Positions 60,388-64,000 of a stretch of 64,000 bases of DNA are shown here, piece by piece (the stretch's first letter is position 1; every line of letters starts with the position of its first letter). This stretch comes from Roseococcus sp. (GTDB lineage: Bacteria; Pseudomonadota; Alphaproteobacteria; Acetobacterales; Acetobacteraceae): contig JAOAIK010000010.1 in assembly GCA_026414745.1 (NCBI GenBank), forward strand, positions 37,425 to 101,424, written 5' to 3'. Under the pieces are notes generated by a model, which saw nothing but the letters and a program-made list of their open reading frames with translations, searched no databases and was not told the origin of the DNA. The position numbers and the translations under genes were made by a program.

Positions 60388-61556
60388 CCGTCGCGCGCAC
60401 CAGCGATCGGGGGCTCGTCCTCGGCATCGCGGTGAACCAGCTCATCGGCTGGGGCACGCTGTTCACCCCCTTCACGCTGATGATCCAGCCCATGGAGCGG
60501 GAGCTGGGCTGGAGCCGCGCGGAAATCAGCGCGGCCTTCACGCTGGGGCTGCTCGTCTCGGGCCTCGCCGCCGTGCATGTGGGGCGCTTCGTGGACGCGC
60601 GCGGCGGGCGGCTGCCGCTCGGCCTCGGCGGGCTCGCGGGGGCGGCGCTGCTCGGCGCCTGGGCGATGGTGGGCGATCTCCGGGCCTTCTACGCGCTGTG
60701 GGTCGCCATGGGCCTCGTGCACGCCACCGCGCTGTGGAGCCCCGCCATGGCCGTGGTCGTGGCGCTGGCGCGCCAGCCCATGCGGGTGATCACCGGCATC
60801 ACCTTCATCACCGGCTTCACCGCCACCGTCTTCATCCCGCTGACCGAGGCGCTGATCCTCGCGTTCGGCTGGCGCGGCGCGCTCTGGGCGCTCGCCGCGC
60901 TGCAGTGTGCCGCGGGGCTGCTCGCGCTGTGGCAGTTCGCCGAGGCCCGGCCGCCCCCGCCCAGGGAGGCCGGGCGGCGCGCGCCTCTCGCCGAGGCCCT
61001 GCGCCGCCCCGCCTTCTGGGGCCTTGCGCTGCTGCTCTCGGCGCACAGCTTCGTCGGCGTCGGGCTGGCGGCCCATCTCGTGCCGCTGCTGCGCGAGCGG
61101 GGGCTCGACGAGGCGAGCGTGATCTGGCTCGCGGCGCTGCACGGGCCCTTCCAGGTGGCGGCGCGCGGCCTGCTCTTCGCCGCCGGGCCGCGGCTGCCGC
61201 TCTCGGCCGTGGGCGTGTTCTGCGTGACGCTGATGCCGCTCGCCATCGCCTGGCTCGCGCTCGCCCCGCCGCTCTTCGCCTGGGTGCTGGTGTTCACCCT
61301 GGGCTGGGCGGTGGCGGATGGGCTGCTGTCCATCGTGCGCGCGGGGGCGCCGGCCGACATCCTGGGCCGCGAGGGCTATGGCGCGGTGACGGGCGCGCTC
61401 GCCCTTGCCTCAGCGCCGATGCGCGCCTTCGCCCCCGTGATCGTCGCGCTGGTCTGGCAATGGTCGGGCGGCTATGGCCCGGCCATCTGGATGCTGGCGG
61501 CGGCCGGGCTGCTCGCCGCGTTCGGCTTCGGCCTGGCGCTGCTCGACCGGCGCTGA
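60384..61556 (+). CDS. MFS transporter
   Basis: A 390-residue major facilitator with about 12 helices. The first helix reads GLVLGIAVNQLIGWGTLFTP. The cytoplasmic loop 2-3 has the MFS motif A variant HVGRFVDARGGR. The closest resemblance is to the oxalate/formate-antiporter-like (OFA/monocarboxylate) MFS branch, judged by WSPAMAVVVALARQ and AEISAAFTLG. The substrate is unknown. GTG 60384 is the only start in the open stretch. It lies 4 bp after the lipoprotein stop, so coupling is likely. Confidence 0.82.
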   Translation: MPVARTSDRGLVLGIAVNQLIGWGTLFTPFTLMIQPMERELGWSRAEISAAFTLGLLVSGLAAVHVGRFVDARGGRLPLGLGGLAGAALLGAWAMVGDLRAFYALWVAMGLVHATALWSPAMAVVVALARQPMRVITGITFITGFTATVFIPLTEALILAFGWRGALWALAALQCAAGLLALWQFAEARPPPPREAGRRAPLAEALRRPAFWGLALLLSAHSFVGVGLAAHLVPLLRERGLDEASVIWLAALHGPFQVAARGLLFAAGPRLPLSAVGVFCVTLMPLAIAWLALAPPLFAWVLVFTLGWAVADGLLSIVRAGAPADILGREGYGAVTGALALASAPMRAFAPVIVALVWQWSGGYGPAIWMLAAAGLLAAFGFGLALLDRR

Positions 61557-61595
61557 GCCGGCCGTTACGCTGGCGGCGAGACAGGAGACGCGCGC

Positions 61596-62567
61596 ATGGC
61601 CGCCCCCACCCAGCCCGCCCCGCTGCTGATCCTCTGGAACGACCAGAACGCGGCCTATCGGCGCGCGCTGGAGGCGGCCGGCGTCGCGGACGCCTTCCGC
61701 ATCGCGGAGGTGAAGCGGGCCGAGCGGCCGAGCGCCGAGCAGCTCGCCGAGGCGGAGGCGATGATGTGCTGGGGCGCCCCGCCCGGGCTGCTCGCCTCCA
61801 TGCCGCGGCTGCGCTGGATCCAGTCCATGACCGCGGGGGTGGAGCACTGGCTCGGCCGGCCCGACCTGCGCGAGGGCATCGCGCTGGCCTGCGCGCGCGG
61901 CACCCATCGCGTGCAGATGCCCGAGAACATCCTGGGCGCGCTGTTCCACATCACCAAGCCCTACCACCAGGCCGCGCTCGACCAGCGCGAGGCGCGCTGG
62001 ACGCGGCGCGTCTCGCGCACGCTGGCGGGCTGCACGCTCGGCATCCTCGGCCTCGGCGCCATCGGGCAGGAGCTGGCGCGCAAGGCCGCGGCGCTCGAGA
62101 TGCGCGTGATCGGCACGAAGCGTTCCCCCGCGCCCCTGCCGCATGTGGAGCGCGTCTTCGGCCCCGAGGGCACGGAGGAGGTTCTGGCGCGCGCCGATTT
62201 CGTGGTGCTCCTGCTGCCCTCCACGCCCGAGACCGACAACCTGATCGACGCGGCGCGGCTGGCGCGCATGAAGCCGGACGCCTGGCTGATCAATTTCGGC
62301 CGCGGCGGCGCGATCGTGGACGCGGATCTGGTGGCGGCGCTGGAGGCCGGCACCATCGCCGGGGCGGTGCTCGACGTGTTCCGCGAGGAGCCGCTGCCCC
62401 CCGACCACCCCTTCTGGACCGCGCCCAATTGCGTCGTGCTGCCGCATATCGGCGGGCTGCACCCCCGGCGCGACGAGGCGGTGGCGGCGCTGCTGGCGGA
62501 GAATGCGCGGCGCTTCCTGGCGGGAGAGCCGCTGCGCGAGGCGGTGGACCGCGGCCTCGGCTACTGA
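61596..62567 (+). CDS. D-2-hydroxyacid dehydrogenase family protein
   Basis: A 323-residue NAD(P)-dependent dehydrogenase of the glyoxylate/hydroxypyruvate reductase-like class. The nucleotide-binding motif is LGILGLGAIGQELARKAA. Catalytic residues lie in NFGRGGAIVD (Arg), VFREEPLPPDHPFW (Glu) and VVLPHIGGLHP (His). AGGAGA precedes the ATG. It converges on lipB with a 21-bp gap. Confidence 0.9.
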   Translation: MAAPTQPAPLLILWNDQNAAYRRALEAAGVADAFRIAEVKRAERPSAEQLAEAEAMMCWGAPPGLLASMPRLRWIQSMTAGVEHWLGRPDLREGIALACARGTHRVQMPENILGALFHITKPYHQAALDQREARWTRRVSRTLAGCTLGILGLGAIGQELARKAAALEMRVIGTKRSPAPLPHVERVFGPEGTEEVLARADFVVLLLPSTPETDNLIDAARLARMKPDAWLINFGRGGAIVDADLVAALEAGTIAGAVLDVFREEPLPPDHPFWTAPNCVVLPHIGGLHPRRDEAVAALLAENARRFLAGEPLREAVDRGLGY

Positions 62568-62588
62568 CGCGGCGCGCCGCGGGGACGC

Positions 62589-63263
62589 TCACCCCGGCTG
62601 GAACACCTCGGCCCAGGCGGCCATCAACGCCCAGTCCAGCTCCGCCATGCTGGCGCGCACGCCGAGGTCGTGCAGGCTCGTCACGCCGTGCTCGCGGATG
62701 CCGCAGGGCACGATGCCGGAGAAATGCGAGAGATCGGGCTCCAGGTTCAGCGCGACACCATGCCAGGAGACCCAGCGCGTGACGCGCACGCCGATGGCGC
62801 CGATCTTGTCCTCGCGACCGCCGCCGCGCGCGACCCAGATCCCCACGCGCCCCGCGCGCCGCTCGCCGCGGATGTTGAAGCGGTCGAGCGCGCGGATCAT
62901 CCATTCCTCGAGCGCATGGACATAGGCGCGGATGTCGCGCGCCGGGACGGGCCCGTGCGGGCGCGCGAGGTCGAGCATCACATAGGCGGTGCGCTGGCCG
63001 GGGCCGTGATAGGTCCATTGCCCGCCACGGCCCGCGGCGTAGGCGGGGAATCGACGCTCGACCAGCTCCTCGGGCTTCGCGCTGGTGCCGGCGGTGTAGC
63101 TGGGCGGGTGCTCCACCAGCCAGACGCATTCCGGGGCCTCGCCCGCCCGGATGGCGGCCACCCGCGCCTGCATGGCGGCCAGCGCCTCGGGGTAGGGGGT
63201 GAGGCCCGCCGAGACGGTCCATTCGAGATTCGTGCGGGGGTCGGTTGAACCGGGCGGGATCAT
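62589..63263 (-). CDS. lipB: Lipoyl(octanoyl) transferase LipB
   Basis: A 224-residue enzyme that moves octanoyl groups from acyl carrier protein to E2 and H proteins. The substrate-site block [16 protein letters not shown], the catalytic Lys in [18 protein letters not shown] and the catalytic Cys in [16 protein letters not shown] are all present. It provides lipoylation for OdhB encoded in the same window. The start is immediately next to the divergent tRNA-Leu. Confidence 0.95.
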   Translation of the reverse strand: MIPPGSTDPRTNLEWTVSAGLTPYPEALAAMQARVAAIRAGEAPECVWLVEHPPSYTAGTSAKPEELVERRFPAYAAGRGGQWTYHGPGQRTAYVMLDLARPHGPVPARDIRAYVHALEEWMIRALDRFNIRGERRAGRVGIWVARGGGREDKIGAIGVRVTRWVSWHGVALNLEPDLSHFSGIVPCGIREHGVTSLHDLGVRASMAELDWALMAAWAEVFQPG

Positions 63264-63273
63264 GCGCTAAGCC
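63245..63273 (+). promoter_or_regulatory. Candidate promoter for tRNA-Leu
   Basis: TTGAAC, 17 bp, TAAGCC, ending 11 bp before the mature tRNA 5' end. The -35 lies inside the first codons of lipB on the opposite strand. Confidence 0.4.
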
Positions 63274-63284
63274 CTCGCCGCGTC

Positions 63285-63370
63285 GCGGTCGTGGCGGAAT
63301 GGTAGACGCGCTAGCTTGAGGTGCTAGTGGGGGCAACCCCGTGGAAGTTCGAATCTTCTCGACCGCACCA
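63285..63370 (+). tRNA. tRNA-Leu (anticodon GAG)
   Basis: The acceptor arm GCGGTCG pairs with CGACCGC. There is a long variable arm with stem (TGGGGGCAACCCCGTG), an anticodon loop TTGAGGT giving GAG, and a T-arm GAAGTTCGAATCTTC. CCA is encoded at the 3' end. The type II form with a long variable arm fits leucine. Confidence 0.95.
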
Positions 63371-63516
63371 CCGCCGCCCGTCAGCGCGGCCACCCTCTCC
63401 GCCGAGAGCCGACCCACCGAGAGCCGAGACAGGCTGAGCCTCCGCGCCGGGCGAGGCGCTTGTCCTCCCTCCTGCCGCATCTTCGCCTGCGCGGGCTCGA
63501 CCCGCGCCGGGCGCGA

Positions 63517-63545
63517 TTGACAGGGCGAGGCGAAACCGCTTTACG
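63517..63545 (+). promoter_or_regulatory. Candidate promoter for the tRNA-Tyr/tRNA-Gly/tuf unit
   Basis: A perfect TTGACA is followed after 17 bp by TTTACG. The mature tRNA-Tyr begins 23 bp further on. The rest of the 197-bp gap between tRNA-Leu and tRNA-Tyr holds nothing else that I can recognise. Confidence 0.5.
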
Positions 63546-63567
63546 GCGCGCGCTTCCGGCCGCGTGC

Positions 63568-63650
63568 GGAGGGGTGCCCGAGTGGCTAAAGGGGACAGAC
63601 TGTAAATCTGTTGGCGCGAGCCTACGTTGGTTCGAATCCAACCCCCTCCA
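63568..63650 (+). tRNA. tRNA-Tyr (anticodon GTA)
   Basis: Acceptor GGAGGGG pairs with CCCCTCC, with discriminator A. The anticodon arm CAGACTGTAAATCTG gives GTA. It has a long variable arm, as in bacterial tRNA-Tyr, and T-arm GTTGGTTCGAATCCAAC. The 3' CCA is not encoded and must be added. Confidence 0.95.
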
Positions 63651-63718
63651 TGTCTCCGGTGCAGGAAGCGGGCGCCGCTCATCCGGGTGGTGCTCCTGCT
63701 GGCAGCGTCCGCCTCGGT

Positions 63719-63792
<74 letters not shown>

Positions 63793-63865
63793 GGGTGGAA
63801 GCTCCCTTGCGCTGCGCTCCCGCCGGTGCGGCTTCGGATCAGATCATTCTTGGAGCGGGACCACG

Positions 63866-64000
63866 ATGGCCAAGGCGAAGTTTGAGCGCACCAAGCCGCA
63901 CTGCAACATTGGGACGATCGGCCATGTGGACCATGGCAAGACGTCGCTGACGGCGGCGATCACGAAGGTTTTGGCGAAGCGTGGTGGTGCGACGTTTACG
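63866..64000 (+). CDS. tuf: Elongation factor Tu (partial, N-terminal 45 residues)
   Basis: The start [20 protein letters not shown] is unmistakable EF-Tu, with the G1 P-loop GHVDHGKTS and the following helix. GGAG lies 10 bp before the ATG. The gene continues beyond the window. Codon choice differs from neighbouring genes, with many GGT, GTT, TTT and ACG codons. EF-Tu delivers aminoacyl-tRNA to the ribosome; the adjacent tRNA genes suggest this is a tufB-type copy. Confidence 0.96.
   Translation, partial: MAKAKFERTKPHCNIGTIGHVDHGKTSLTAAITKVLAKRGGATFT

Overview
The window is 64 kb of GC-rich (about 70%), gene-dense, chromosome-type DNA from an alphaproteobacterium. A complete ccoNOQP-ccoGHIS (fix) oxidase cluster, a zapE-mdh-sucCD-odhAB TCA operon, an mrcA-prfB pair and pstSCAB-phoU-phoB, together with the base composition, fit best with Acetobacteraceae (Roseomonas/Elioraea-like Rhodospirillales). 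That placement is inference, not a database result. No stretch over about 300 bases lacks a gene. No insertion sequence, phage, CRISPR array or plasmid function was seen.

Layout. 1-3.0 kb: tail of an RND efflux pump, a ThDP enzyme and a pirin. 3.1-11.0 kb (minus strand): the microaerobic cbb3 cytochrome oxidase operon and its assembly genes ccoGHIS, with a small membrane ORF at the end. Its promoter region carries an FNR/FixK-type box shared with a divergent DUF2189 membrane protein. 12.1-18.4 kb: an orphan TRAP-type binding protein fused by 1-bp overlap to a large hybrid histidine kinase, an extracellular cadherin/DUF4214-like protein and a TauE/SafE-type membrane protein. 18.5-23.9 kb: the phosphate operon pstSCAB-phoU-phoB, without phoR. 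24.0-29.3 kb: an isolated ureidoglycine aminohydrolase and a three-gene beta-oxidation operon resembling pimF-pimC-pimD. 29.4-33.9 kb: a branched-chain-amino-acid-type ABC importer with a fused LivH-LivM permease. 33.9-39.5 kb: two CMD/AhpD-fold proteins, two luciferase-like flavin monooxygenases, a racemase-fold protein lacking both catalytic cysteines and an M20 peptidase.

39.6-49.5 kb (mostly minus strand): two small proteins and the TCA genes, transcribed zapE -> hypothetical -> mdh -> sucC -> sucD -> odhA -> odhB -> small coiled-coil ORF. 49.5-54.0 kb (minus): mrcA -> prfB -> metallophosphatase, with prfB carrying the classical programmed +1 frameshift. 54.2-61.6 kb (plus): a five-gene oligopeptide ABC operon continuing into a C39-like cysteine-peptidase-fold protein, a tiny lipoprotein and an MFS transporter. 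61.6-64 kb: a D-2-hydroxyacid dehydrogenase, lipB (minus), and a tRNA-Leu / tRNA-Tyr / tRNA-Gly / tuf cluster that runs off the window.

Functionally, the window joins low-oxygen respiration (cbb3), the TCA cycle including the lipoate-dependent 2-oxoglutarate dehydrogenase (lipB lies 20 kb away), phosphate acquisition, and several uptake-plus-catabolism modules for organic acids, acyl compounds, amino-acid-like compounds and peptides. This is a heterotrophic, scavenging lifestyle. The most unusual items are the binding protein-kinase pair, the cysteine-less racemase, the peptidase-like gene embedded in a peptide-importer operon, and the CMD/flavin-monooxygenase cassette next to the Liv importer.
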